This document shows positions 8,711 through 16,583 of a DNA stretch of 64,000 bases, one piece after another. The notes below the pieces were generated by a model that was not told the origin of the DNA, ran no database searches, and saw only the letters and a list, made by a program, of their open reading frames with translations. Source of the stretch: an uncultured Duncaniella sp. Its GTDB lineage: Bacteria > Bacteroidota > Bacteroidia > Bacteroidales > Muribaculaceae. The DNA is taken from NCBI GenBank assembly GCA_910578515.1, contig CAJTQR010000004.1, positions 248,001 to 312,000 of the forward strand. The letters are read 5' to 3'. The translations under genes and the position numbers were made by a program. Within the stretch, counting starts at the first letter, position 1; each line of letters starts with the position of its first letter.

Positions 8711-9877
8711 TTATTCCGCAAAACAGCAAATTATAAACACATAATCCTTATACTTTTTAACCAGACCCGGTCGTGTCAGATTTGAAACTGCACTACTTGT
8801 TGGCAGAATTGAGGCATCAATTGTACTTTCTATCAGATTTTTCAGATATATTGATTTTATAGCATACCCAACATTCTCTGTACCTGAATGTTTTGCACTG
8901 ACTACCCCGATAATATTGCCTTTTGCATTGAAAAGCGGTCCACCACTATTACCAGGCTGAATTGGAGCTGAAAACTGATATAATCTGACATCACCTTTAA
9001 ATCCGGTTTTAGAGCTTATAATTCCGGTTGTCAGTTTTATCTCTTCTCCCATGGTAGAGGTAAGCGGATAACCTAATACAAATACGTCTTCTCCAACTTC
9101 TGCCTGTGATGATACAATCGAATATGGAACTTTACCAAAACCACTGAATGCATCATCTTGAATTTTAATAATCGCTAAATCACTATCTTTATCAGTCCCT
9201 ACAACCACTCCATTATAATCCCTGTTGAATTCTCCCTTTATCCCCTTAACTTTTATCGTATTTGCATTTTCAATGACGTGATAATTTGTTACAATATAGC
9301 CATTGTTAATAGCAAATCCTGTTCCAGTCCACTCTTTAGGTGCTTTATTCATTTCTGCAATTCGTTGATTTCTCTCCGCATACATATCATTCGTTGGATA
9401 TACTTTTATGAAAGAGTAGTCAAAATGCACTTCAAACCCAGCTTGATAATTCCTCCCCAAATCGTACCTTAATTGTCTATCAGGCACACTCATAGCCACT
9501 TCAAAATACTGAGAGTCCTTCAATAAGAATCTTTTTGTATCAACAACATCACTACCGCTCCAAAACACACTATATTTATAATAATTCGTCTCTCCTACAC
9601 GGTTTATTTCAACTTGGTCATTTTCATACCATCTAAATACCCCATTTTTATCCCTATAAATCATAACTGTGTAGTTAGTGGTCTCGCCGGGAAATTTTGT
9701 ATAAGCATTTTTACTCCATTGTTCCACACTTACATCATATATCCCTTCAATAGGGTCAAGATTGTCAAAGTTTCGTTGATAATATGCCCTAAGTTCCGCT
9801 CCGTTACGTGGTGAAATTTGAGCAATAAGAACACTGACCCATAAATGCAACAATAGATATGAACAAATTCTCTTCAT
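8711..9877 (-). CDS. secreted trypsin-like (S1C/HtrA-type) serine protease
   Basis: A 388-residue protein with an N-terminal signal peptide (about 1-19), an unfamiliar N-terminal region (20-180) and an S1 protease domain. The catalytic triad is visible: His200 (TNYHVIEN), Asp233 (DSDLAIIK) and Ser311 (QPGNSGGPLF). Unlike DegP/HtrA it has no PDZ domain; only about 35 residues follow the protease core. The gene is clearly richer in A+T than its neighbours and borders a ~170-bp palindrome, which suggests acquisition. The substrate is unknown. It is probably periplasmic or secreted. Confidence 0.85.
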   Translation of the reverse strand: MKRICSYLLLHLWVSVLIAQISPRNGAELRAYYQRNFDNLDPIEGIYDVSVEQWSKNAYTKFPGETTNYTVMIYRDKNGVFRWYENDQVEINRVGETNYYKYSVFWSGSDVVDTKRFLLKDSQYFEVAMSVPDRQLRYDLGRNYQAGFEVHFDYSFIKVYPTNDMYAERNQRIAEMNKAPKEWTGTGFAINNGYIVTNYHVIENANTIKVKGIKGEFNRDYNGVVVGTDKDSDLAIIKIQDDAFSGFGKVPYSIVSSQAEVGEDVFVLGYPLTSTMGEEIKLTTGIISSKTGFKGDVRLYQFSAPIQPGNSGGPLFNAKGNIIGVVSAKHSGTENVGYAIKSIYLKNLIESTIDASILPTSSAVSNLTRPGLVKKYKDYVFIICCFAE

Positions 9878-9918
9878 TTATGTCTAATACTCCCACAGTC
9901 CAAAGGAATTAATTAATA

Positions 9919-10092
9919 TTAAAAGCGTGAACTGTATGCCACACTTTTATTTGGAGGTCCTGAGATTACCTTAAGTACAAAATGTAGTATAGCAGCTCAC
10001 GCCTATGGCACGAGAACCACTATGCTTGTCCTTGTACTTAATTCGAAAGTTTCTCAGGTTTCCAAAATTAAAGTCAAGCATACGCTTTTTAT
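9919..10092. repeat. long imperfect palindrome (MITE-like or structured RNA)
   Basis: The segment folds back on itself around GCCTATGGC at 10001-10009. Outer arms TAAAAGCG (about 9920) and CGCTTTTTA (about 10090) pair. Further in, TTTGGA/TCCAAA, CCTGAGA/TCTCAGG and TTAAGTACAA/TTGTACTTAA pair, with small bulges. A second local match pairs 9925-9937 with 9989-10002. I see no transposase, flanking duplication or gene in it. It lies just upstream of the serine protease start at 9877, so it could be a non-autonomous element remnant or part of a structured 5' leader. Confidence 0.55.
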
Positions 10093-10382
10093 CGAAATGT
10101 CAAAGGATAGCCGCTGCTATTCCGATTACAAAGTTATATATTAATTCGGGAAATACATCACTGTCCTTTCAAATTAATCGATTTGTGAATTTTAATGCTC
10201 CTTATAGAGCAGAAGCTATTGAGCACATTATATAGGATGGACACCATCAAAGCCATTAGTATGAACTTTTTAAGTGGGAGGTGATTTGGTCTTTTACCAT
10301 GTCATTACTAAAATAGTACGTAAAAGTGTATGATTTTTATTGCAGATTGACATTATCGCACCTTTTCGAGTGTTTGTGTATG
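10093..10382. other. AT-rich spacer without recognisable gene
   Basis: Together with the palindrome this is part of a 547-bp gap between the serine protease and the K/R-rich orphan gene. A plus-strand frame of 76 codons begins inside the palindrome at 10005 and ends at 10235, but its translation has no recognisable features. I see no RNA gene. The composition matches the adjacent protease, so the stretch may be remnant mobile DNA. Confidence 0.4.
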
Positions 10383-10418
10383 TATCTTTGCGGTAAATAA
10401 CTAATCACCACAAAGATA
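10383..10418 (+). promoter_or_regulatory. promoter -7 box inside a 12-bp inverted repeat
   Basis: TATCTTTG at 10383-10390 fits the TAnnTTTG -7 element and points at the gene starting at 10425. The same bases form the left arm of an inverted repeat: TATCTTTGCGGT (10383-10394) pairs with ACCACAAAGATA (10407-10418), with one mismatch in 12 and a 12-base spacer. The right arm is itself a -7 box for the other strand. This looks like an operator for a dimeric regulator or a pair of facing promoters. Confidence 0.45.
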
Positions 10419-10424
10419 TTCACT

Positions 10425-10970
10425 ATGAAAACTACCGACACTAAAAAGGGAAAGAAAAAAGATTTAAAGAAATGTGCTATTTCAGTCAAGGCGTACAATG
10501 ACTTCGCCTCACGCATCCGGTCCCCTTTTGAATATGATAATTTCATCTGCGATGAGGTAATGCAGATGCTTGACTCGACCGTGGGTTATAGCGACGAACC
10601 TATCAACTTAGAATTTTGCAGTCCCGAAGCCAAAATAGCCTACTTAATGATAAAACCGGAAATAGAGAAGGCTATCAAACGCTCACAGGCAGCACGTGAA
10701 CGGGCCGCACAAAGGAAGTGTAATGCGGCAACCAAAACTGTCGCGGCAGATACAGCTGATAACACAACTGAGCAACCTGAAGAGAAAAACGCACCCATCA
10801 ATACGCAACAACCACTTGAGACCGAGATTGAACGCGATGAAAAACCATCGGCCGAAGTGGAGACAATCCCGCAGGCAACACCAACGCTGTCACGAAGCAA
10901 ACGACGTAAAATGAGGCGGCAGGCGGCACGTCTACGTAGGGAAGCAGCCATGAAAACAAAACAGTGTTGA
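10425..10970 (+). CDS. hypothetical K/R-rich protein
   Basis: A 181-residue protein that I do not recognise. It starts with a lysine cluster (KKGKKKDLKK). A compact region (about 15-95) ends in IAYLMIKPEIEKAIKRSQAA. An acidic and proline/threonine-rich linker (about 105-155) follows, and then a very basic tail (SRSKRRKMRRQAARLRREAA). There is no signal peptide or membrane segment. The layout vaguely recalls small phage or plasmid replication-associated proteins with a short helical domain and a variable tail, but this is only an impression. Nucleic-acid binding by the basic ends is plausible. It has its own promoter box and terminator. Confidence 0.7.
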   Translation: MKTTDTKKGKKKDLKKCAISVKAYNDFASRIRSPFEYDNFICDEVMQMLDSTVGYSDEPINLEFCSPEAKIAYLMIKPEIEKAIKRSQAARERAAQRKCNAATKTVAADTADNTTEQPEEKNAPINTQQPLETEIERDEKPSAEVETIPQATPTLSRSKRRKMRRQAARLRREAAMKTKQC

Positions 10971-10987
10971 TGTGACAGCGGGATACT

Positions 10988-11011
10988 CCTTGTTTCAAAA
11001 CAAGGTTTCTT
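10988..11011 (+). terminator. intrinsic terminator of the K/R-rich gene
   Basis: CCTTGTTT (10988-10995) pairs with AAACAAGG (10998-11005) and is followed by TTTCTT. It lies 18 bp after the stop codon at 10970 on the same strand. The stem is AT-rich and the loop short, so it is likely to be of moderate strength. Confidence 0.55.
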
Positions 11012-11024
11012 GACAAAATAGTTG

Positions 11025-11032
11025 TAACTTTG
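11025..11032 (+). promoter_or_regulatory. Bacteroidetes -7 promoter box for the 5'-nucleotidase
   Basis: TAACTTTG matches TAnnTTTG. A start about seven bases later gives a leader of about 120 nt before the ATG at 11157. That leader contains the paired inverted repeats at 11045-11121. No convincing -33 element is seen at the normal spacing. Confidence 0.5.
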
Positions 11033-11044
11033 CACTGACTATCT

Positions 11045-11121
11045 GAACTGATTTAAACTTTTTATTTTTAAAATTTGGTTCTAAATCAGTTCCGGGTTTT
11101 AGCATTTTATAAAAAGTTTAA
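11045..11121 (+). promoter_or_regulatory. structured leader with two interleaved perfect inverted repeats
   Basis: Repeat A is 11 bp: GAACTGATTTA (11045-11055) with TAAATCAGTTC (11082-11092). Repeat B is 13 bp: TTAAACTTTTTAT (11053-11065) with ATAAAAAGTTTAA (11109-11121). Both are perfect. The left arms overlap by three bases and the arms are interleaved (A, B, A', B'), so the RNA can form a pseudoknot-like fold or two competing hairpins. It lies in the predicted 5' leader of the 5'-nucleotidase gene. I know no described riboswitch with this sequence. Confidence 0.5.
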
Positions 11122-11156
11122 GCAAGTTCTTTATCACGAAAATTTTTCAAGCAGAT

Positions 11157-12677
11157 ATGAATCTTAAATCCACCATTATCAGCGCAGTGACGCTCACAGC
11201 GTTGATGCTCGGCAGTTGCCGCCCCTCTCACGACAGTGAGCATCTGGTCATCCTCCACACCAATGATACCCACTCAGCCATCGAGCCAAACAGTAAGAAT
11301 CTCGGAGGTATAGCGCGAAGAAAAGTACTGATTGACAGTGTGCGGAACGCGCGTGAGAATGTGATGCTCATTGATGCCGGCGATGCCGTGCAAGGCTCGC
11401 TGTACTACACTCTATTCGGTGGTGAGGTTGAACGTGTGCTCATGAACGCGCTTGGATATGATATCCAGATACTCGGCAACCATGAGTTTGACAAAGGGAT
11501 GGAAAAACTCGCCGAAGAGTGGAAACAACTCAACGCCACCCGTATCAGCACCAACTATGACATGAGCGGCTCCACCCTCGAAGGGCTGTTCGTACCCTCG
11601 ATGATGAAAGAAATCGGAGGAAAAAAGATTGGTTTCTTAGGAATCAACCTCAACCCCGAGGGGATGATTGTGTCCGAAAACTACAAGGGGGTCAAGTATA
11701 ACGATGCCATAGCCGCCGCCAATGCCGAAGCCGACAAGCTCAAAGGTGAAGGCGCCGACATGATTATAGCCGTGACACACATCGGATATGACAATGACCA
11801 CGATTACAGCGACCTAAAGCTTGCAGCAGCCTCCAAAAACATCGACCTGATTATCGGCGGGCATTCCCACACCACCGTTGACCCGCAGAATAAAGATGCC
11901 AAATGGAGAGTGCCCAACGCCGCCGGCGACACAATATCTGTGCTTCAGACAGGCGCAAGCGGTGTGAATCTCGGAGAAATAGATATTGACCTCTCCACAA
12001 AAGAAGTCTCAGCCCGTCTCATCCCTGTCGACAACCGTCTCGACAACCGTGTTGACCCTCAAATCGAAGCGCTCATCACTCCCTATCGTCAGGCGGTGGA
12101 CTCAATGCGCTCCAAGAAAATAGGCGTCTCCCCCTACGAATACGACCGTAAATCGCCCGAAATGGTCAACCTTCTCAGTGACTTCGTAAGAATGCGCGGA
12201 GCTGAGCTTGCCAACCGCCCTATCGACATAGCCATAATGAACAAAGGGGGAATCCGCAACAATCTTCCAAAGGGTGACATCACACAGGGCAGCGTGATTG
12301 ATATAGCTCCGTTCGACAATTCCATCGTAGTGATGGAAATCAAGGGGAGCGACCTTCTTGACAATTTCGCCATCATGGCGGCTCAGGACGGTCAGGGAGT
12401 GAGCGGTAACGTGAAAGCGGTCTATGACCCGAATACATTTGAGCTCAATTCGGTGACCATCGATGGCAAGAAGATAAATCCCAACGCCACGTATACACTC
12501 GCCACAATCGACTATCTCGCAGCCGGCAACGACTATATGACTCCGCTTAAAAATGGCAAAGTCATCGCAGTAAGTCCCGAGATACTTTACCGTATATTGA
12601 TTGACTACATAGCCGCCGGAAAGCTCAACGCATTAATGGAAAATCCCGACAGAAACCGCCGTATGAGCAGTTTCTAA
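11157..12677 (+). CDS. 5'-nucleotidase/UDP-sugar hydrolase family lipoprotein
   Basis: The 506-residue protein carries a lipoprotein signal (GSC, Cys21), an N-terminal calcineurin-like metallophosphatase domain and a C-terminal 5'-nucleotidase domain. Metal-binding motifs seen are HTNDTHS, DAGDAVQGS, GNHEFDKG and GGHSHT. The C-terminal substrate-binding part shows NKGGIRNNLPKGDIT and TLATIDYLAAGNDYM. Enzymes of this family hydrolyse extracellular nucleotides for salvage. I expect it on the periplasmic or outer surface. The gene appears to be separately regulated through the structured leader upstream. Confidence 0.92.
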   Translation: MNLKSTIISAVTLTALMLGSCRPSHDSEHLVILHTNDTHSAIEPNSKNLGGIARRKVLIDSVRNARENVMLIDAGDAVQGSLYYTLFGGEVERVLMNALGYDIQILGNHEFDKGMEKLAEEWKQLNATRISTNYDMSGSTLEGLFVPSMMKEIGGKKIGFLGINLNPEGMIVSENYKGVKYNDAIAAANAEADKLKGEGADMIIAVTHIGYDNDHDYSDLKLAAASKNIDLIIGGHSHTTVDPQNKDAKWRVPNAAGDTISVLQTGASGVNLGEIDIDLSTKEVSARLIPVDNRLDNRVDPQIEALITPYRQAVDSMRSKKIGVSPYEYDRKSPEMVNLLSDFVRMRGAELANRPIDIAIMNKGGIRNNLPKGDITQGSVIDIAPFDNSIVVMEIKGSDLLDNFAIMAAQDGQGVSGNVKAVYDPNTFELNSVTIDGKKINPNATYTLATIDYLAAGNDYMTPLKNGKVIAVSPEILYRILIDYIAAGKLNALMENPDRNRRMSSF

Positions 12678-12698
12678 ATCCCATATCAAAAATCACCT

Positions 12699-13073
12699 AT
12701 GAACGGATGGCTTACGGTGGGATTACTCGTAATCTCCAACATATTCATGACATTCGCCTGGTATGGGCAGCTTAAACTCCAGCAGATGAAGGTAATCACC
12801 TCAAGCACACCGCTGCTTGTAGTGATACTTATGTCGTGGGGTATAGCGTTACTTGAATACCTTTTCATGGTACCTGCCAACCGGTACGGGTTCCATGAAA
12901 ACGGCGGGGCATTCTCGCTGATGCAACTCAAGGTTATACAGGAAGTAATCTCCCTGCTTATATTCACAGTCTTCACCATAGTATTTTTCCGTGGCGAAGC
13001 GCTGCATTGGAATCATTTTCTGGCATTCTGCCTGCTTATAGTGGCTGTATATCTCGTATTTATGGATGCCTGA
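12699..13073 (+). CDS. DMT superfamily protein (DUF486)
   Basis: A 124-residue protein with four hydrophobic membrane helices. The start NGWLTVGLLVISNIFMTFAW and the internal AYFMVPANRYG-like segment (EYLFMVPANRYGF) are typical of the DUF486 family. DUF486 proteins resemble small multidrug transporters, but their substrate is unknown. It starts 22 bp after the nucleotidase stop on the same strand and converges with the U32 peptidase gene. Confidence 0.85.
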   Translation: MNGWLTVGLLVISNIFMTFAWYGQLKLQQMKVITSSTPLLVVILMSWGIALLEYLFMVPANRYGFHENGGAFSLMQLKVIQEVISLLIFTVFTIVFFRGEALHWNHFLAFCLLIVAVYLVFMDA

Positions 13074-13083
13074 TGAGCCGACA

Positions 13084-14934
13084 TCATTTCCCGGAGGGAA
13101 TATGATAGAGATTCATGCGGCAGTTTTTACAATCAAACTCGACCCTCATGCGGATATTTCCGCTCACAAGATACAGGTCGGTGTCCCAATCTTTTCCGGC
13201 AGGAGTAAGAAGGCACCGGCCTAATTCTTTGCGCAGACAGTAGCGTGTGTTCATCACCGGCACTTCTCCCGAAGGACGCTTCACCTCAACGGCAGGGGTC
13301 ATGTCGGTGACACCGTGCGAGAGATAAAACTCACGAGCCAGACGGTTTGCCACATTATCATGTATAGTCAGTCGCGGTCCCTTGGGATACTTCGCCCCCA
13401 TGTTCTCGGTCAGACGGTAACCGAAACTGTAAGTCATCTTCCTTGCCGCATTGAGTTTTTCCACTGCGTCACGTCTCAGCTGCGCCAACGCGGAAGCAGG
13501 GATGAAATAACCGCCCACAAGGTCAACTATCTTCAAAGCATGGTAGAGAGTCCCGCCGAGTTTGTCGAGGATTCTGCGACGTGGAGCCTCCTGAGGTGTC
13601 ACAGCCGTGTCAATCTTCTCCAATTCAGTCGTAACGGTCACGGCATTACCATGGTTGTCAGACATCTCCAATGCCACTCTACTGTCGGGGAGCAGACTAA
13701 GCACCATGTCGACCCCTATGGTACGCACCGGCTGAGAAGATGATATCACATCGTCAAATTCCTTATCCTTGTTGCGGTAAAGCACTGTGCCGGGAGGAAT
13801 GGACTGCGACGTGGCGGGATAGAGCTTTGCACCATCCACACGATTCAGACGGAATCCTGTGAATATACCGGCCTTATTGAAATACCCCAGACCATCACCA
13901 TTGGCAAGAGGGGCGCTGAGTTCAGCGGTGATTACTTTTGGCGATGAAGTGAGCACCTTGCCAATCTTGACACCAATCGCCTTCGGCGAACCGAGCGATG
14001 CTATACCCTTGGCAGGTGCCTTCCCGGACAGGAAATAGGGAGTGTAGCCTCGGTTGAATGTCTTGTCAAGCGAAGGACTGAACCCTGCACGGCTCCGCCC
14101 TGCTGACTGGCGCACGAACTTGCCGCCACTCTCCTCCACAAACTTGTCAAGCAGACGCGAATAAGCAGCCACGGTATTCTTCACATACGCCACATCCTTA
14201 AGCCGCCCCTCTATCTTGAACGACGACACACCCGCCTCAGCCATCCCGGCTATTGAACCGGAACGATTAAGGTCGCGCAGAGATAGCAGATGTGAGTCTC
14301 GTTTCAACACATTTCCCCTTGCATCAACAAGGTCGTAGGGCAGACGGCATATCTGGGCACATTCGCCACGGTTAGCGCTGCGGCCGTTGTTCATGAAGCT
14401 CGCACGGCAGTCACCGCTGTAGCTCACGCAGAGAGCACCATGGATAAATGCCTCGAGCGATGCAGGCACGGCAGCATGAATCTCAGAAATCTCCTGTAGC
14501 GAAAGTTCTCTGGCAAGCACAAGCCGGGTGAATCCTACTTCCGAGAGAAAACGAGCTTTCTCTACATCACGGATATCACACTGGGTACTCGCGTGAAGCT
14601 CAATCGGGGGAATATCCATGCGGAGTATACCCATATCCTGAATAATCAAGGCATCCACACCTATGTGGTAAAGGTCGGTAATCAGCCGTTCCACCTCCGC
14701 AAGTTCATCATCATAGATGATGGTGTTGACTGTCGCGTAGACCTTGGCGTCATACTGATGGGCAAAATCCACCACTTTCCGCAGACTGTCCACAGAGTTG
14801 GCGGCAGCGCGGCGCGCGCCATGACTCGACGCACCCATATACACGGCATCAGCGCCACAAAGTATAGCCTGAATAGCAGTCTCGGCATTTTTGGCAGGGG
14901 CAAGAAGCTCAAGTGGGGTGGATTTATTTGCCAT
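13084..14934 (-). CDS. U32 family peptidase-like RNA hydroxylation protein
   Basis: The 616-residue protein has the U32 domain with its cysteine motif (LCVSYSGDCRASFMNNGR, then RGECAQICR). A C-terminal extension of the DUF3656/collagenase-like type follows. Although named peptidases, close relatives (TrhP, RlhA) are required for prephenate-dependent hydroxylation of tRNA or 23S rRNA. The length fits RlhA-like proteins better than the shorter TrhP, but I cannot decide from sequence alone. It is transcribed alone from a 276-bp upstream gap. Confidence 0.88.
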   Translation of the reverse strand: MANKSTPLELLAPAKNAETAIQAILCGADAVYMGASSHGARRAAANSVDSLRKVVDFAHQYDAKVYATVNTIIYDDELAEVERLITDLYHIGVDALIIQDMGILRMDIPPIELHASTQCDIRDVEKARFLSEVGFTRLVLARELSLQEISEIHAAVPASLEAFIHGALCVSYSGDCRASFMNNGRSANRGECAQICRLPYDLVDARGNVLKRDSHLLSLRDLNRSGSIAGMAEAGVSSFKIEGRLKDVAYVKNTVAAYSRLLDKFVEESGGKFVRQSAGRSRAGFSPSLDKTFNRGYTPYFLSGKAPAKGIASLGSPKAIGVKIGKVLTSSPKVITAELSAPLANGDGLGYFNKAGIFTGFRLNRVDGAKLYPATSQSIPPGTVLYRNKDKEFDDVISSSQPVRTIGVDMVLSLLPDSRVALEMSDNHGNAVTVTTELEKIDTAVTPQEAPRRRILDKLGGTLYHALKIVDLVGGYFIPASALAQLRRDAVEKLNAARKMTYSFGYRLTENMGAKYPKGPRLTIHDNVANRLAREFYLSHGVTDMTPAVEVKRPSGEVPVMNTRYCLRKELGRCLLTPAGKDWDTDLYLVSGNIRMRVEFDCKNCRMNLYHIPSGK

Positions 14935-15046
14935 GATTCATTTTGCTTAGTTAAAATAAGTTAATGCAATCTTGTTGATTAAACCTTTGGTGGTTTTCAT
15001 CGTCAAAAAGACATATAACGTAATAGAATTAGCTTTTTGATTATAT

Positions 15047-15089
15047 GCTCTGCGTCGGCTCGGGAAGAGTGGCGCAGAGCAATTTTTTT
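15047..15089 (+). terminator. plus-strand terminator-like hairpin without an obvious gene
   Basis: GCTCTGCG (15047-15054) pairs with CGCAGAGC (15073-15080) and is followed by AATTTTTTT. The orientation suits plus-strand transcripts, yet no plus-strand gene ends nearby; the closest is at 13,073. The CAGAGC bases can alternatively pair with GCTCTG at 15090-15095, so two mutually exclusive hairpins are possible. It may end an unannotated transcript or shield the PUL from antisense reading. Confidence 0.45.
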
Positions 15090-15112
15090 GCTCTGAGTTG
15101 CAAAATTAATAA

Positions 15113-15160
15113 AAAACTCGCCATCAGGCTGCATTTATAACAGCGCCGATGGCGAGTTTT
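15113..15160 (-). terminator. bidirectional terminator at the end of the mannan PUL
   Basis: A perfect 13-bp stem, AAAACTCGCCATC (15113-15125) with GATGGCGAGTTTT (15148-15160), has further GCTG/CAGC pairing in the loop. On the minus strand it runs into six T residues. It lies about 50 bp after the epimerase stop at 15211, so it closes the third transcription unit of the PUL. Confidence 0.8.
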
Positions 15161-15210
15161 ATTGTATAAGTAAAGTTTTTTATGTGGGTTGACACATTTA
15201 TTCAGGCTTC

Positions 15211-16542
15211 TCACGCATTTCCGGCATCCATAAGAGCCAGAATATGCAGAGACTCCAGACACATGCGTGAGTTATGGTAGGGACACTTCCAGAATCCCGC
15301 CTTATCATCGGCAAGGTTGATTGAGCCATCTGCCCGAACCGACCAATACCACTCGCCTGCGGGGTCAATAAGATGCTGCGCTATATAACGCCACGACTGG
15401 TAGGCATTGGCAAGCTCACGCTCGCGGAATGATGTGCCATCACTCTCGCCGGCAGCAGCGTCGGCATGGAAACATGCAAGATACAGCTGACCTATCACAT
15501 CCTCAGCCTGCACCCACCAGTGCTTGTCATTGTCATAATGACCATTGGGGTGACGTTCATACACCATTGAACCGTCCCAGCAGCGCCCCTGCAGAGCCGC
15601 ACGGGCTATATGGTAGGTATGGTCGAGTGTCTCGGCAGTGAGTTGCGGGTCGTCAATCACCTGTGCAGTCTCGAGCAGCAGCCATGAAGCTTCAATGTCA
15701 TGTCCGTATGATTCCGCATCGTTGAGCTTATTCCAATCATCGTCAAAGAAAAGAGTGAGATGATGAGAGACCGGATTCTCAATCCTGTCAAGGAATATGC
15801 GCAGCAAATAGCGTGTGGCTTCATCGACTTTCATTATCTGTTCCTCAAGCTCGGGTGCGGGATTTCCTGCGGTTCGGTTTTTCTTCTCTTTCAACGCCCT
15901 CAGCAGGTTGGTGTAACCCTCTATGATGTGCAGATGCGTGTTCATAGTCTTGGATGAATTGGCATCATGCTCGCTGAGACGCATATCCTCGATAGGTTCC
16001 CAGTCGCGGGTCATAGCCTCGATGTAACCATCCTTTTCCCTGTCACGCGAGTACACCTCAATGCAATGGAACAGGTCAAGGGCAGTGCGGAGCGATTCCT
16101 CATCGCCGGTGGCTCTGTAATACTCAGCCAGACCATATATGATGAACGCTATGGCATAAAATTGCTTCTTGGTGTCGAGGGGAGTGCCATCGGCATTCAC
16201 GCTCCAGTAAGCGCCCCCATGCTCGGGGTCAATGAAATGCTGCATTATATAATCCTTTGCCCGTGTAGCCATTTCGAGATACTCCGGAGTGTGGAGATGC
16301 AGATAGGCCGATGCAAAAGTCCAAAGGATGCGGGCATTGAGTATGGCCCCCTTGGGAGCGTCAGCGTCAAGATGATTCTCGCCGTCGCGCCTTCCGTAGA
16401 AACCACCGCACGGGTCCACCATACTGTTCATCCAGTATGGAAGGATATTGTTCACGAGGTTATCCTTCAGTTGGGAGCTGAAACCGGCAAAGAGCGAATT
16501 CTCCGCGCCGGGAGTGACAGTCATATCAGTTTCAGTAGTCAT
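15211..16542 (-). CDS. AGE-family sugar epimerase, probable cellobiose 2-epimerase
   Basis: The 443-residue protein is an (alpha/alpha)6-barrel member of the N-acylglucosamine 2-epimerase family. Motifs typical of cellobiose 2-epimerases are seen: SYGHDIEASWLL, HWWVQAE and KCPYHNSRMCLE. There is no signal peptide, so it acts in the cytoplasm. In this operon, with GH130 and GH26, the expected reaction is beta-1,4-mannobiose to mannosyl-glucose, as established for the Bacteroides fragilis mannan pathway. It is the last gene of the unit and precedes a strong terminator. Confidence 0.9.
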   Translation of the reverse strand: MTTETDMTVTPGAENSLFAGFSSQLKDNLVNNILPYWMNSMVDPCGGFYGRRDGENHLDADAPKGAILNARILWTFASAYLHLHTPEYLEMATRAKDYIMQHFIDPEHGGAYWSVNADGTPLDTKKQFYAIAFIIYGLAEYYRATGDEESLRTALDLFHCIEVYSRDREKDGYIEAMTRDWEPIEDMRLSEHDANSSKTMNTHLHIIEGYTNLLRALKEKKNRTAGNPAPELEEQIMKVDEATRYLLRIFLDRIENPVSHHLTLFFDDDWNKLNDAESYGHDIEASWLLLETAQVIDDPQLTAETLDHTYHIARAALQGRCWDGSMVYERHPNGHYDNDKHWWVQAEDVIGQLYLACFHADAAAGESDGTSFRERELANAYQSWRYIAQHLIDPAGEWYWSVRADGSINLADDKAGFWKCPYHNSRMCLESLHILALMDAGNA

Positions 16543-16583
16543 TATTGTTTCGTTGATGTTACGTCATTGCAGCCGGAAGCACA

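Noticed and set aside
9919..10092. Integron attC site
   Set aside because: The palindrome is long enough, but no integrase, cassette array or attC core sequences are seen.
10005..10235. 76-codon plus-strand frame starting in the palindrome
   Set aside because: The translation has no signal peptide, motif or family resemblance, and the start lies at the centre of an inverted repeat; it is probably chance.
11045..11121. SAM-II riboswitch in the nucleotidase leader
   Set aside because: CTGATTTAA and the pseudoknot-like topology recall SAM-II, but the conserved core bases and short stems of that class are missing and the gene is not in methionine metabolism.
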